NCBI GenBank assembly: GCA_009733775.1
Contig: WOGZ01000107.1
Location: forward strand, 38,154 to 102,153
Length of the DNA: 64,000 bases
Source of the DNA: Alectoria sarmentosa
Taxonomy: Eukaryota; Ascomycota; Lecanoromycetes; Lecanorales; Parmeliaceae
Direction of reading: 5' to 3'
Notes under the pieces: generated by a model
The model's input: the letters and a program-made list of their open reading frames with translations, nothing else
Told to the model about the DNA's origin: nothing
The model's database searches: none
Position numbers and translations under genes: made by a program
Shown: positions 1 to 13,025 of the stretch, in pieces
Layout: each line of letters begins with the position of its first letter
Numbering within the stretch: the stretch's first letter is position 1

Positions 1-326
1 AGGTAGCTAGCTAGGTAGTGGTGGTGATTGGACATGTGCGGGATATTTGTCCGGACCGTCTTGAGACGGGCTGCCTGGTATGGTATTGTTTTGGAAACTA
101 TCAGAGATGGAGAACATTGGTTTGGCCGTGGTTTTTCTGACACAAGCTAGCTGTGGAATATCTCACGCATGTGTATGCGGTTGAACGATCGAGTCGTAGA
201 AATAGCTGCAGGATATGTCGGTACGGGGACCAGCAAATGCTCCAGAGCTTTCTCCGTCCGTCTCCCTTCCTCCCATTGTCTTGATACTCCAGGCCCATTC
301 ATAGCGACCACCTCCATTTCTGCTAT

Positions 327-357
<31 letters not shown>

Positions 358-2096
358 CTGCCCAGCTAGTACTTTCGCGGAGTTAGAAAGCAAACACGCA
401 GCACTGCTCAAATCAGAGACTACCTCCCCTTTCCCTTCAACACCACCGAGTGAGTCCTGGGATAGCAATGATCAAAGCACCACGAAACGCGGCTTGCTAC
501 CCGGAGCATTACTGCGCTCGAGTAAAGGGCCAGCTGTATGAATCCTGAAGAGAAGACCTTGCGGTGCGCTGTGTTCATGTATCGAGAATTTTGGACACAA
601 GGACGGGCCGTGAGGCTTCCTTGAGTGTTTGAGCTTCTTAGAAAACAGCGGGAGACTAAGATGTTTGAAAATCAGATTAGGACGCCTCGCTCCTTGCGTG
701 CTTGCTCCAAGCGTCAAAAGGAACGTCCCGGTCAGCGCTTTGGAAAATTGTCCCCGTAATTCAACTGAAGAAGAAGAAGAAGCTGCCCAGCCGTTCTTGA
801 AAGTACGAGCCCTGTAAGGCTAACCTGAGCGGTGGGATGGTTCCGGTATTGGTTGAAGCATAGAGCTGGTGGCTTTCACACTGACTGGAAGTTCTGGTTG
901 CTGATTGGCCGATCTAATTTTTGTTCACAGGAACGAGGGTCTCTTCTGCCATGCTCATAGAGTAAAGTGATAGAGCCAGGACAGCGCTGGACAGAGCATG
1001 ATTTACCAAATTCAGCAGCAAGTTTGAAACGAGGAAGAGCTGCGAGTTTCTGAGCAATTAGATAAGGTCACCTGTGGAAACCATGTCTGAAACTCCGCAC
1101 AGTTTCTGTCGTACAGTTTCGACCCAAAAAAGCAAAGCAGTAGGCACGGGAAAGCTGGGGAAGAGCTGCGGTAGACGGATTCTGAGGTGCGATCTTCCGG
1201 CTTTGGTGGAACATGATACCATCAAGGACTGAAGCTAGAGATACTAGTTGAAGAAGAAGATTATAACAAAGAAGAACGAAGCCTTAAGATATCTCCAACA
1301 GCAAGCGACAGCTCGAAAAAAGATGCCACGGCGCCACTAGCACCACGCAAGGTAGAGGAAGTACCTACCTATGACATCCTTCTTCAATCATACTTGCTCT
1401 TGTGAGCTATCCCCACCCTTTTTCCATCTACCTCCCTTCCGCTCCCGATTGACTGGACCCACCGGCCAACCTCGACGTTTCCGACTGAAGGCCACGCACT
1501 CGTTGAACTCAGGCCGTCCACGGCTCCACCATCTTTCGTGAAACCAGCTTTTACAGAAAGATTAATGTCGAAGCGCTGATGCGGGTGCGTGCTGAAGGTG
1601 GTTGCCATGGTAGGGAAAGCTTCAGAACCATTACCAGCGGAAGCCTGGAGGAGCCTAGAAGATCTTGGACTGGAAGTATTCTTGAGTTGACACTGCTCAG
1701 CTGTTCAGGAGATAGTATCAGAAAGGTGACGACAGCAATGGAAGAGCTATCGATTCCATTTGCTATCCATGGCTACTATCAGTTTCTCGCGTCAGAAAAC
1801 AATAGACCAATTTTGACCTTTTGTTGAAGACAACCTCGGAAGTAAGACAAGGTTCCTTTCCAACGCCTATAAGACACAGATCATTGAGCCAAGCCGCCCT
1901 CTTGAATTCTTGATATCCTACATTATCATTACTAAGCCCAATCAAAGCCTGATCCCTGATCCTGAGGGAGTACACGCTGGCGTCTTTCGCTAAGACAAAA
2001 AGAGAAATCCGGGAGTTGAAAAATAAGTAAAAGTGAGCACAGATTCGAAACTTTTGAAGAAAAGAATGAACAGCAATGACGTGCACCGGCCGATTT
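1..2096. other. Left-edge intergenic region, no gene supported
   Basis: Only short overlapping open frames without recognisable domains are present. An ATC-type trinucleotide run lies at about 327-357 and short GAA runs at about 768-780 and 1248-1260. A gene lying mostly outside the left edge cannot be excluded, but nothing here supports one. Confidence 0.5.
327..357. repeat. (ATC)n microsatellite
   Basis: About ten perfect tandem copies of a trinucleotide (atc/tca). It is not inside a gene I can support. Confidence 0.9.
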
Positions 2097-5000
2097 TCAG
2101 TGATGCCTTTCATGCAAATAGACAACAGTGGTCCACCCCTGGCAGCACCAAGTTGTCATGGCGTGATCGCACCAAGGACATTTCACCGCTGTCTCCAACC
2201 TCGCCCCCGTTACCTTCCCCTTGCCTTTGCCTCCGGTAGCGTTCTCATCCTTATGCAGCTCTTTCGGCAGAGCCATGGCCTCGTAGAGCTTGCTTGGTAG
2301 GTCATGCCAAAATTTGCATTTGCAGCAGACGACGAAGAGCTTGGCAATCGGTTTCGCTTCCATACTCTCTGCTAGAGCGCCTTTCCCGAAGGAGAGAGTG
2401 CCAACGTCTGTGGCGGATCGGTTGAATGTTCGTCCCGGAACCGGAAATTGAGAGGGTGTGCGGAGTGGCGAGCGAGGTATGAGTTTCAGGTCTGAAGCGT
2501 TGGAGACCGGAGATTTAGTAGCCAGAGATTTTATGGTGGCATAGTCTTTCGGGACCGGTAGGGGGCGATCTGTTGGAACAAGTGCAAATTGAGGTTGACG
2601 CTTGACAAATGGCTGATGCTTGAGCTGGGGAAGGAAGTCGAGCGACGGCAGAGAATTCGTGACTGTGGTTTGGGTTTGTAGCTGAGGATTTGAACGAGGA
2701 CGCTTGATTGATGTCTTTCGTACTAAACCTTCTTCTGTTGTACTCTCGACAACAACTTCTGGAACTGATTTTGCACTTGGCATTGCCTTGCTCGCTGTTG
2801 TTTCTGGGGCAAGTGCATCCCTGGCAGCAGTTGGTGTGTCGGGTGGAGCCTCGTTCGCTGTCACCGAATTTGAAGGCTTGCTGTATGAAATCTCCGGCTT
2901 CGCTTCACGACGCTGCTCCACACTGTCTTTATTATCTACGGTCTGTTTGGCGGTCTTGTTGCTGGATAGCAACACGGGCTCAGTCGTCGACTTGGTCGAC
3001 ATTGGTGATGGTAAGTTGTCACCCAATACCGTAGAAGATGACGTGCGATTCCTAGTATGAGATTGTATGGGTTTGGGCTCCGACAAACTCTCTCTGGGCT
3101 GACTCCCAGCGGAGCTTTCGGACCCTTTCCTGCCGCTCGTGTGGGATTGCGTTGGGTTCGTCTCTCGGGATGTGCGTTCTACCTTTGAACGCTTCCCAGC
3201 AGGCTCTTCAATGGCCGTTACAGCCGGAGGCACAGATTGAAGGGCTGCATTGTTACCCTGAACATTATCTGGGACGAAGATCTTGGAAGGTACCAATTTG
3301 GTACGCCGACGAAAACTAAGGATCTTGTCTGTCTTGAAGCCTGGACCTGTTTGGGTTTTGTTGAGTGAGACTGAACCTTGGACACTTTGCAAAGACGCAT
3401 GGTTTTGTGTTCTTTCTTGCTCTTTTGGAGTAGCTCTTGTATGAGATGGCTTTAGCGAGCTGGAACGCGCAACGTCCGGTTGCTGCTTCACCGGAGATTG
3501 CTGCTTCATTGGGGACAGCTCTTTATCCGGCTGCATCACAGAGTCTCTGGTCATAGTACTAATATGAACACGGTCATTTGCGATGTCTGGTATCACAGAC
3601 ACGGTTTTACTACGCTGCTGGTGAGTAACGGGCGCTGTTAATCCCAATCCTGCTTGCTGGCCATCCTCTCCCCCAAGTGTCTCAAATTTTGCTGCCATGT
3701 CATTCGCGTCTCTCACTGCTTGCTCATCTTCAAATCCTGCTATCGAACGCTGCTGCTGGTACATGCGCTGCTTGTGCACATAGCTACTACCATCATGGGA
3801 CGACCTCGTCTGAGGACTCCGTGGTGATGGAGGGTTGTGACTCGGCCGGTGGTGGTGACTTGCCATGATGGCCTCCATTTCTCCCGCAAGGTCATTCTGA
3901 AAGCTGGGGCTTACTTTCGGAGACTGAGCCGATTTTCTAGGATCACTAAAAGGATCTTTCTGTCCGTCTTTTGATCCGGGTTCAGAGCTGTCTTTCTTCT
4001 TTACTGATGACCGTTGTGGGCTCCTAGGCACTGACTGCTGTATAACGCTTGCAAGGTTGGGTTCGGTAACACTTCTACTCAAGGTTGGAGTGACTACCTC
4101 CTGCACTGTTGGATTAGTTGGTCCTTGCCGTGCATTTGGTTCATTGGTTTTGTTGAATTCTGGGGTAGTTGGAGATCCTTCAAAATGATAGGCAAAGGAG
4201 ATGACTTCTCTCGTATATGCATCTTCGCTTCCCCAAGAGAGGGATTTGCTGGTGCCAGATGAAGTCCTTCGGGAAGACCACCCAAAATTGGGAATCTTGG
4301 GGGCAGCCGAGCTTACGATTGAATGCCACTGCCCTGAATTACGAGCAGGGTCAGGCATTTCCTCGGTGCTAGTGGCAGGCGTCGACCGTGAACGCGACTG
4401 CGAATCCATTGAGCCAATAGAAGTTCCAGAAAGCCTTTTCTCTTCTCTAGATGACCGTCTTGTATTTTCGCCCGAGGATGTGTGTGAAGATATCATAGAG
4501 ACCCATGAGTTCCTCCGCAATGCTTGGGGCATCTTCTGGGTCTCCATTGCTGCTGGAGGCGGCTTCTTGCTCAAACGCTTTCCCGCTTTGAGGTCTGCCG
4601 CCCTTTGTCTCTCTTGATCTTGCTTCAATTTCTTCTCCGTCTCTTTCTGCTCCTTCTCCGTCTTCTTTTTCTCCCTTTTTCTCTTCTTCTCGCCATGATC
4701 GGACCAACTCGGAGACAGGCATATTTCTGCGGGAGTAGGATCTTCCTGGTCTTTCGAAGTGTTGATCTTCAACGGTGCCAAAGACGGCATTGGTCTCCCC
4801 GACTGCCTTGCGTCGACTGACAATGAAGGTAAGGTTTGCGAGCGTGGCACGATAGAAGGGCGCTGTGATGATTGAGGCGTGGCCAGAGGGGACCCTGGTG
4901 TCATTCTAGGTGAGATGGATGCTTGATTTGGGGGGGCAGGGATAGATGCTCTTTGTGGCGAACGCGGGATTGTCGGACTGGCGGATGAGGATCGTTGTTG

Positions 5001-5208
5001 CTAAAAAGGGCCACTCAGTACGTTTGCCAGTCACAAACCTAAGATGAAAGGGTTTGCGAGGGCCGTGCCACGGCAAACAAGACGTGTGTGTTCTAAGAAA
5101 GGTTTGGTCTACCTTGCTTTGCTTCTCCATTTGGAGCATGCGAGACAGGATATCTTTGCCTAGAGATAGGCGCTGTGCAGGCCGTGCGGGCTGAGGAGCT
5201 GTAGCCAT
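2097..5208 (-). CDS. Large low-complexity protein with conserved Cys-rich C-terminus, function unknown
   Basis: Exons 5208..5113 and 5000..2097 (minus) encode 999 aa. The start is the ATG at 5208; exon 1 gives 32 residues and the intron (GTAGAC...TAG) is in phase 0. Most of the protein is Ser/Pro/Thr/Lys-rich and predicted disordered, with a short Lys/Glu-rich charged segment (KKRKREKKKTEKEQKE) near residue 140. Only the last ~80 residues look folded: a VVCCKCKFWHDLP block followed by KCPWCDHAMTTWCC, which could bind zinc through paired cysteines. The layout resembles conserved fungal proteins of unknown function. A DNA, RNA or scaffold role is possible, but the sequence does not decide. I do not recognise a named family. 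Confidence 0.8.
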
Positions 5209-6551
5209 GTTGTGGGAAGTTGAAACGGAAGACACGCCAGGTGCCAGGTTTCAGATCAGGGGGCCTTTCAGGCTCAAGGAACGGGGCTATTCTGAGCCAA
5301 TGGGGGAATGAGTGGGATTGGCAGATATGAAGGCGTGCCTTGCTGGAAGAATGAGTGCAACGAATGAATGGTAATGAAGGACTAAGCAAGCGAGTGCAGA
5401 GTGCGGGATATCTGCAAGAAGTGCATCATCTTTCTGGAGTGCATGTGAGAGGTTCTTTCTTCTTTCAATTGGTGGGATAGAGCCGCAAGGGAACGAGTGG
5501 ATCGGATGTCAACAAGAGTCGAGTCCCGCACAACTTCACAAGGTACATCCGACTGGCGCTTTTTGTCAGACTGGCCTCAGGGGATTCTGATACAGTAGGA
5601 AGAAAATGCTCGGATGAAATGAGTGAAGGAACATGTACTAGTACCTAGAAGAAAGTTGAGGAGAAGAAGTAAGTCGTTGTCATTCCAGTCGGGAAGTTGA
5701 CTCGGTGAATGTGCCGCGACCTTGCCTCGGCCAAGATCTGCACCTACCAACCACTGAGCGACTCTACTTTAACAAAAGATGATGAGTGGAATTTACGAAT
5801 ATTTTGAGCTTGGACGTGGACTGCGGTTTGTGCCCTGTTCTTTACACTATACTATACTACACTCTAGACGTTTTGACTGAGGAAGATAATTTTTATACCG
5901 TTGAGTAGCGTATGGTCTATAAAGCTTCTCTTTTACTAGATTAATGCCAAGCTTCCAGGATGCAAAATAATTCTGTAGTCGAATGCTAGCGCTTCCGGTC
6001 TCATCATCCCTGCACGTATTACGCACTCAAGTCTTTCATCAGCCAGCAATTCGAGGACAATCAGTCGCTTGTGCTCACATCTTCTGCTACTTGCACAGTA
6101 GGTCGCATTCACAATACAGTACCGAGCTGCTAGAGTCATCCCTTGGCCATACAGCGAGGCATTACGACACCACTGAGCATGGTAGCCATGACGTCGCCCT
6201 GCCCAAACTAGTCCATGCTATCCCCTCTTCCTCCAAAGCCACCGCGGCCATACTCACGAGCCCCAGAGTGAGATTAAGCCATATGTGCCTTTCGCAGAAG
6301 TCACCTTTAAATGCCCTTATGCTCCTCGGCTTCGAAATCGATACAGTGTTCGCCCTCGGAATTTCAAGTGTCTGACATGGTCGACAGCTCTAGTGTTGAG
6401 AAAAAGACGAACACATATGCTCGAAGACGACACCACTAAAGAGATGACAGCGAGCGAGATGGGCCGAATGCTCGACGAGCCACCCGATCAATCAGCCTCC
6501 TTCAAGGCACCTCAGGCGATTGATCGGCAACCAGAGTTCAACAAAAGGCTT
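5209..6551. other. Intergenic region upstream of the 999-aa gene and downstream of the bZIP gene
   Basis: It contains the likely promoter of the 999-aa gene. Small open frames at about 5983-6650 on the plus strand have no recognisable domain and partly overlap the antisense of the bZIP 3' end, so they are not called. Confidence 0.5.
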
Positions 6552-8102
6552 TTACAGACGGATACTCGGGTCGTCGAAGGAGACGTTCATGTCCATATGA
6601 GAGGCTTTCGAAACATTCGTGGTGTCATTCCAGAAAAGATGATGGCCCCTTAAGTATGGCTCATTCGGCCCATGCGCATCCGTGCTTTGGGGAGTGTGTG
6701 GCCCTCCGCTGCTATTTATAGACGGTGAACGATAGGGAGATTTCACTGCAGGAAGCGGCGTCTCTTCCGAACCAAGAGAAGGATCAGTGGGACCAACATA
6801 ACCGAAAGTCTCCGCTACCGAGTATTGGCCGTCCACGTAGAGCCCTTTGCTGCGCAAGAACTGCTCGATGTTGTTGTCCATAACGTCGACCCAGTTTTGC
6901 TGCACTGGCCTGACGTGGTTGATGCCCCGTGTATTCGGTTTGGGATTCTCACTCCGAAGCTGCTGCATGTACTCAGTTCCGAGCCTGTCCGATAGAGGCA
7001 AGTTGTCCAATTGTGCTGGCGGGATGGTAATCTCACCGGCATCTTCTTCCTCTTCGTCTTCTTCTTCGCCAAAAGTGGTCTGATATCCAAGCATTGACGT
7101 CGGTTCTAGGCCCAATTCCCTTCCTTGCCGACGACTGCTGGGTTCAGCAGCCACCGGTTGGATAGACCTGCCCGGGTCATTTTCATCTTCTTCGCCATCC
7201 GATTCTTCCGTGCTATTCTTCGCAAGCTCGCCCAGTCTTTCGGCTATTGATTTGAGGTGTCCCGCTAGTGCTGGCGCCCCTTTCTGAATTCCCGAAGCAA
7301 TGGCTCTGTCATTAAACTCCAGAAATGTCTTGTGCATGTCTTCAACCGTCTTTTCCAAGGATGCGACTCGATCGTTGAGACCAGAAATAGTTGTTTCTTT
7401 TCGCTGGCGGTACGCGCGCTGAGCAAGTCTAATCTGGGTACGTCGGCGCTGGATCAAGTCAGTTCAAGAGTGCATTGACGCCTCCAGCTGGAAGTCTGGG
7501 TGGTGCAGGCCCAGGAGCGGAAGGAGTATGCAGGAGATCATGTCGAAACATGAAAGGATGCATACTTCGGCCGCAGTTTGATCCTTGGTGTCAAGCCTGG
7601 GTCTGCCCCGCTGGCGAGCGCTGCTCGCTTCATCTACGCTTGTACCTTTCAAAGATTCTTTCCTCGATCTACGGGCTCTCGTGCCGGTTGGGGGACTGGG
7701 AGATATGGTTCTGAGCCTGTTGTCGGCAGTGATGCCAAAGAGTGGAGCGGGCTCTCTCCCGCGCTGCATCCGCTGCATCGAGCTAACAGGCGCATAATCC
7801 CTCTGGTAATTATCGGCTGACAAGACGTCGAGATCCATTGGGGTCTGCGGATAGTAGGGCGAATGGCCGGTAGGCTCGACGGTCTGAGGCGCAGAAGGTG
7901 GATAATTGAAATTCGGTGAGGGATCGTGGCCTAACCCTATTTGCGCGTTTTCATTGGAGTGATTGCTGTAATTGTAGTCGTAGTTGTGGTAGGGAGATTG
8001 GGTGAAGTAAGAATCTTCCAAGAAGCCCAGGGGAGTGAACTCATAATATTCGTCGTTCTCATTTCCTCCACTTGCTGACTCGGCCTCGCGACCTCGGTCC
8101 AT
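6552..8102 (-). CDS. bZIP (AP-1-like) transcription factor
   Basis: Exons 8102..7566 and 7448..6552 (minus) encode 477 aa. The intron is in phase 0 (GTATGC donor, CCAG acceptor) and falls immediately before the basic region, which is why the DNA-binding domain appears only after splicing. The basic region RRRTQIRLAQRAYRQRKE spans residues 180-197 and is followed by a short leucine/valine heptad segment (GLNDRVASLEKTVEDM). The N-terminal ~150 residues are Tyr/Asn/Ser-rich and probably an activation region. An acidic Glu/Asp tract lies at about residues 300-310. The Asn normally invariant in bZIP basic regions is Ile here, a trait of a fungal AP-1-like subgroup. Targets are not inferable. It is a nuclear regulator by family. 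Confidence 0.9.
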
Positions 8103-8436
8103 GACAAATGCTGTAGCCTGTTAATTAACTTTCTTTGCGATTACTGATCACGATTCTTACTCACCTTACACTTCTGCTCCAGTGTCAGTCAGCCTTGTCC
8201 AACTCCAATCCAATCGCTTTCCATCAGGCTTGGCGCTTGTGATAGGCTGATCCTCGGCAGCCAAAGCGAGACGCTAAACTCTTTTTGCAGCTAGCTTCTT
8301 TGCGCCTTCGGATCGGACAGACGAGGAGAGCAGCGAGCGTTCAGTACGGAGAGACAGACATCAATCTATCGTAAAGAGACGAGGGATGCACGAATCCATA
8401 TCCACATATTTGAGAGTGGGGGAGGACTTGATATAC

Positions 8437-8462
8437 TCTATCTATCTATCTATCTATCTATA
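8437..8462. repeat. (CTAT)n microsatellite
   Basis: Six tandem tetranucleotide copies in the upstream region of the bZIP gene. Confidence 0.9.
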
Positions 8463-11400
8463 TAGGTATCTCAGCCCCGGCTCCACTTTGATGCAAGTTG
8501 GGGCTGATAAACAGGCAGTCCAGTGATACTGTATCAAACCTCGGGAAGCTCACCGCTACCACAATTACCCTTAGAATGCTACGTTGGAGCCATGTTCAGC
8601 TAACATCCAGCGATCCTGCCATGTGGCAATCACTCGTCCTACGCAACCCTAGTTCTGTTCTGCACATGCACCAAGGACCCGTCAAACCTGCCCGAGGCAG
8701 CCGGAGCAACCAAAGGAGCAACCTTCCTGTGGAAGATCAGGTCTCATGCTATTTCGACTTCCTCCATTGCTTTCCGGAAATCTCCCAGATTCATGTACAC
8801 GACGCTGAGACTTCTCAAGCCCTGCTCATTCAGCCTTCTGATATCGCCTTCAAATACATATTCTATGATCCCGTTGCTATCAATCGATTTCATCGACAGG
8901 TGTTTGCTCATCATTGCCCTGCTCTAGCATGATGCAACATCAGTAGTTGCAGACCAGAGTGCAGTCTTACTAAGGTCAATAGTTGATTAGCTGATGCTTA
9001 CCTGAGTTTGGTCACCCGCTTGCAGCTATACGCAACAACATTTAAATTACAGAGATCCTTCCACCTTTCTTCTCATTGTTTCATCAAGACTTTGCTTTTC
9101 AGACGATTGATCGAGGCCTGTCAGAAAGGTCAAAGAGCCAAAAGGAGGTGCCAGGATGAACTCTACAGGCCCCCGCAAGGGTCAAAGATGTTTCTGAAAG
9201 CTTTTCCAGTATTTTGAAAGTCTTCAGAACTTTTCAAAAAGTCTCAAAGGCTCGGTACGAACAAATCGCTATGTAAATAAGGGATCGAACAATCATCCCT
9301 GACTGAGAAAGCTTGTGAGAGGGACAGCCTAGCTTGAACCCACATGGGCAGGCGACGACCTACAGGAAGCTCTGTGCTGGTTTGAATTGGAGAACCCGAG
9401 ACTGCGAGACCTTGCTTATCTTCCCCGCCTTTCTCAAATTGCACGGCATCCAAAAAATGGAAGATCAGCGAGCGAGCTTGAAAAAAATCGGTACACGAAG
9501 TGCTCTTCTCGAGTGGCAGAAAGATCGTTTGGCGACGCTATTGGCGAGCAGGTCTGCGAGCCTAGCTCTGTGAATGGCGGGTGAGGTCACAACCTGGCTT
9601 AGTGTCTCCACCTCCGTCCTTTCACCATCTTGGTCATCTCGGCTTCAGCAAACGAAGGATCGTCCTCAGACCACTTTAGCCCGGTAGTGACCAATCACCT
9701 CTGGCACATATGAACCCTACGAGAAGTGTAACTTTCCATCCACATGGGGTATCTGCATGAGCACTGTGGAGCCAGTGGCCCACACTAGGGCTGTGCACCC
9801 AATGGCCGTGATTGGGAGCAGCTCAGTGGTCAAAGGAGATGAGCTGCATGCTTTAAGGTGCAAGCTTACATCACAAGGCGCTCGACAAGAAGACCTAGTC
9901 GAATTCCGAGCCCTCCAAATTTCCTTTTGGAGTCTCGTCTGGAGATGCAGGGCCTTCTAGCGGTGTGCTCCGTGAGCAGGAGTATTTACAATGCCACGGT
10001 CTGAATCACCATCTTGTATTACACCCATCCCTCGAACTACTGGATCGGCAGGACTTTCCGCTCAGAAATTCATTCCTTCCCATACTTCAGAGCGATGCAC
10101 AGTATTGGCAACACGCTCAGGGGGCTCTAGCAAGATGCATTAGGGGAGCCAATAATCCAGGGCGCCCTGGTGGAGCTGTCACCGCCCGCCACGAAGTGTT
10201 ACAGATACGCTCTCGAGGATTACTCTATCTGGTCTGGCTGACCGTCCTTCAATCTCAGGGAATCAGCCTCGGAAAATTAACTACGAGTGACGAATGAGCT
10301 GCGCCTGGACTTGTTTTTGCGGCCACGATACTCTGAATCTCAGTCGTTGGTTCTCTGCCTTTTATACCGCATGTTCTTATTAACTCCGATATTTTCTGCG
10401 TTGTCATCAACTGCGCATTCTTGTGTGGCAATTTTCAGACGTCACCCCTTTCGAAGCTTGTGATTACTGAGCATCGCCAAATTTCACGCACGGGAAGGCG
10501 AAAAAGGAGATCAGCCCTGCCAAGACGTGAGATCAACAGATGACAAATGTGTTCATCGACCTATGTTAGAGCGTCTAGACGAACAGTGACCACCGTGTCG
10601 ACCATTTTATACCTTCCTCTCCATTACAAACCACAATGGCCGGACTCACCGACACTATCTGAGGTTTTTATGTGTCGCCACGACTAGCGGAGCTTAGTTA
10701 AGGCCGAGCGAGGTGCAGCCTGGTCTCGACCTCTTGGAGAATGCCGTCTTCGCGCAAGCATCAAAATAATGGAGTCTGTTCAGCTTGGTGTGACAATCAT
10801 GTTGGGGGAGCCAAGAGACGGCGATACCTATGCTGAAGAACATCGATGATTCTGGGCCAGCGAAATCGTGACACCACTACGGCACCTAGGCCTTCTCATA
10901 CGGTCAAGAATTGCCGCACGTGCCAATGCCAGATATGTCAAGATGGTTCACAGGCTGTCATACGGCTATATGCGTCTCAGTCGCTCCTGGCGAAGACCAT
11001 TTTTGGGGAGTGCAATGCAAGATCTACATCAATCCAAATCCAAACAGGCGAGCCAGGATATGGGGATGCCTTAAATTGCAACAGGCTGATTGAGAATTGA
11101 AGGGTGGAGCGCTTATTGGACAATGCTCGCGTGATTTTACTTGACGACCTGACGCGATCAGGGCCACCATGGCACCAAACGCTTGAAATGACTGGACCGC
11201 AAAGTAAAGGGAAGAATATTATCTGACGGCTATTCGAGTGGTATTAGAGAAAGTGAACTTGCCAGGGCCTTTGCTCTTGGGAGTAGCTGCAGCTGTGCAC
11301 ATGAACAAAAAGGCACCTTTCTGGCGGGCAATGTCCACTCTAGTAATCGGCTCGTCTGTGGAGGCTTCCTGTTATGAATGCAAAACACAAGTGAACCAAC

Positions 11401-11801
11401 AGCCGAAATACAGGGATCTTCAACCAGCTATTTGGCTCTTTCTAGCTTGGGATGATATATTCAATGGTGAGGTTGCTAATTCTATGAGGACACTGAGCAT
11501 TTAAAATTGCTACAGTACAGAGGAACTAACGCCATTTGACTGTATTCGGTCTGAGGATCGAAAAGCTTGCTTCAATAGTTTTACAGTGCCTCTGTACACA
11601 TATATACGGGCTTGTTGGTTTGTCACTGCCTAGTCAATGTCTCCTTTGTACAGTGCTGCTTCAGACGCTCCTGGAGTTCTACTCCATTTCTTTGTATGAC
11701 TGGAAAGTGCCACCATTATCCGTCTCAAGTCAACTAGAAAAGATTGAACAAATGACTTATGAGCTGATAACAGTGCTTCACAAGGCGAGCAAGTCAAACA
11801 A

Positions 11802-11913
11802 TGTCAATAGTATTGACAATCTCGGGCTCGGTCTCGGGCTCGGTCTCGCTAAAGCTTCAGCGCGCGCGCTAATCGCGCTCGGACCGCTCTTCCAACTTTC
11901 TTCGTTGACAATT
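11802..11913. repeat. GC-rich insert with 12-bp tandem units between TTGACAAT copies
   Basis: TGTCAATA and TATTGACA form an inverted pair at 11802-11818. TTGACAAT occurs at 11813-11820 and again at 11905-11912. Between the copies is about 84 bp of GC-rich sequence that starts with two copies of CTCGGGCTCGGT and then contains an alternating GC run. The arrangement looks like a short insertion with flanking direct repeats, but no known element is recognised. Confidence 0.5.
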
Positions 11914-13025
11914 CGGTAGTGTCTAACGGGATCCTTCTCCAAGTCGGTTATCACACTAGTATAATGGACTCCCGTGATGATTTGATGGCCTTACAAGGAC
12001 CACGAGACTTGAAAATTTTGTTTGAGATGCAAAGGTCTTTTCAAATACATAGAGAGTGATACGAAGAAGCCCGGAGACGACGAATCCGCCGAGTGTCGAT
12101 TTGAAAACGTGGTAACGGCAATTGGGTACGAGAGGAGGTTTTGTGGTCATGACGTTGTTTCTGAAACGTGGCACGAGATTGAAAAGCACTACGCGTTACG
12201 TTATCGTTATTTGAAAGACTCATAGCTGAATTCCATGGCTACGACGGAGACAATGTTGCGTCTGGAAAGGACGTCTACTCGATCTAATCTGCTCTTAGCA
12301 GCATACGAATATGCACTCGCAAGTTAAGCCCACAATAACAACCGACGGACATAGCTCAGGCGGTCAGGATTATCGTCATTGACAGCTTGGGAGCTCTACA
12401 AGATGGCTGTCTTTGACGTGACACCCGATAAGGGCCTCGCGTTTCACAAAACATTGGACGACTTAAGCGGAGTGACGCGCTGCCAGGAAGCAATCGATGA
12501 CCTGCTGACTCGCCGCCAGAAATATTCTCAACAGCAGCAGGGTAACTGTGGTCGACGTCGCGGCCGAAACCGAGACCAGCGAGGTTGAAGCAGCATTGCG
12601 CATATGCTTGCAGGAGATGGGACCCAGCAGTGACGGCTCTTACCATTGGTATGATATCGCTTGCCTACTTCAGGCCATTTCAAGGCCAACGATCCATGCT
12701 GAGGGCTTGAGGAGGATAGTATTGGAAATTTACCCCCACGACTTAGCAGTGGCCCGGTAGTGCCTAGCACGCACAATGTACATGCTCTCCCGTAAGCGTG
12801 AGGGCCACGGCCAATTTCCTACTTTCGTCACTCATCGTCGTAAGCGGCCTTGACAAAGGATGGCAAGGGAAAGAGCGCAGTCCATGAAAGGATAGAAGAC
12901 GACGGTGCTTCGGTGCATGTGCGTTACCGTGTTATTATAGGAATAAATACGTAGTAATTCGAGCATCATTGGTTTAAAATCACAAGAGCTTCGATTCCAT
13001 CGTCAACCTTGAAATAATCTCCAAC

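Larger units (their letters stand above)
8103..13025. other. Gene-poor region of about 4.9 kb
   Basis: Neither strand has a frame with recognisable domains or a consistent exon chain. The frames present are short and several lack an ATG. Base composition is patchy, with a GC-rich insert near 11821-11904. A (CTAT)n tract lies at about 8437-8462. It may hold decayed mobile DNA or unrecognised lineage-specific genes, but I see no terminal repeats or transposase/reverse-transcriptase motifs. Confidence 0.5.

Noticed and set aside
12349..12420. tRNA-like GGACATAGCTCAGGCGGTCA sequence
   Set aside because: It resembles a D-arm/B-box start, but no matching T-arm or acceptor stem could be found nearby.
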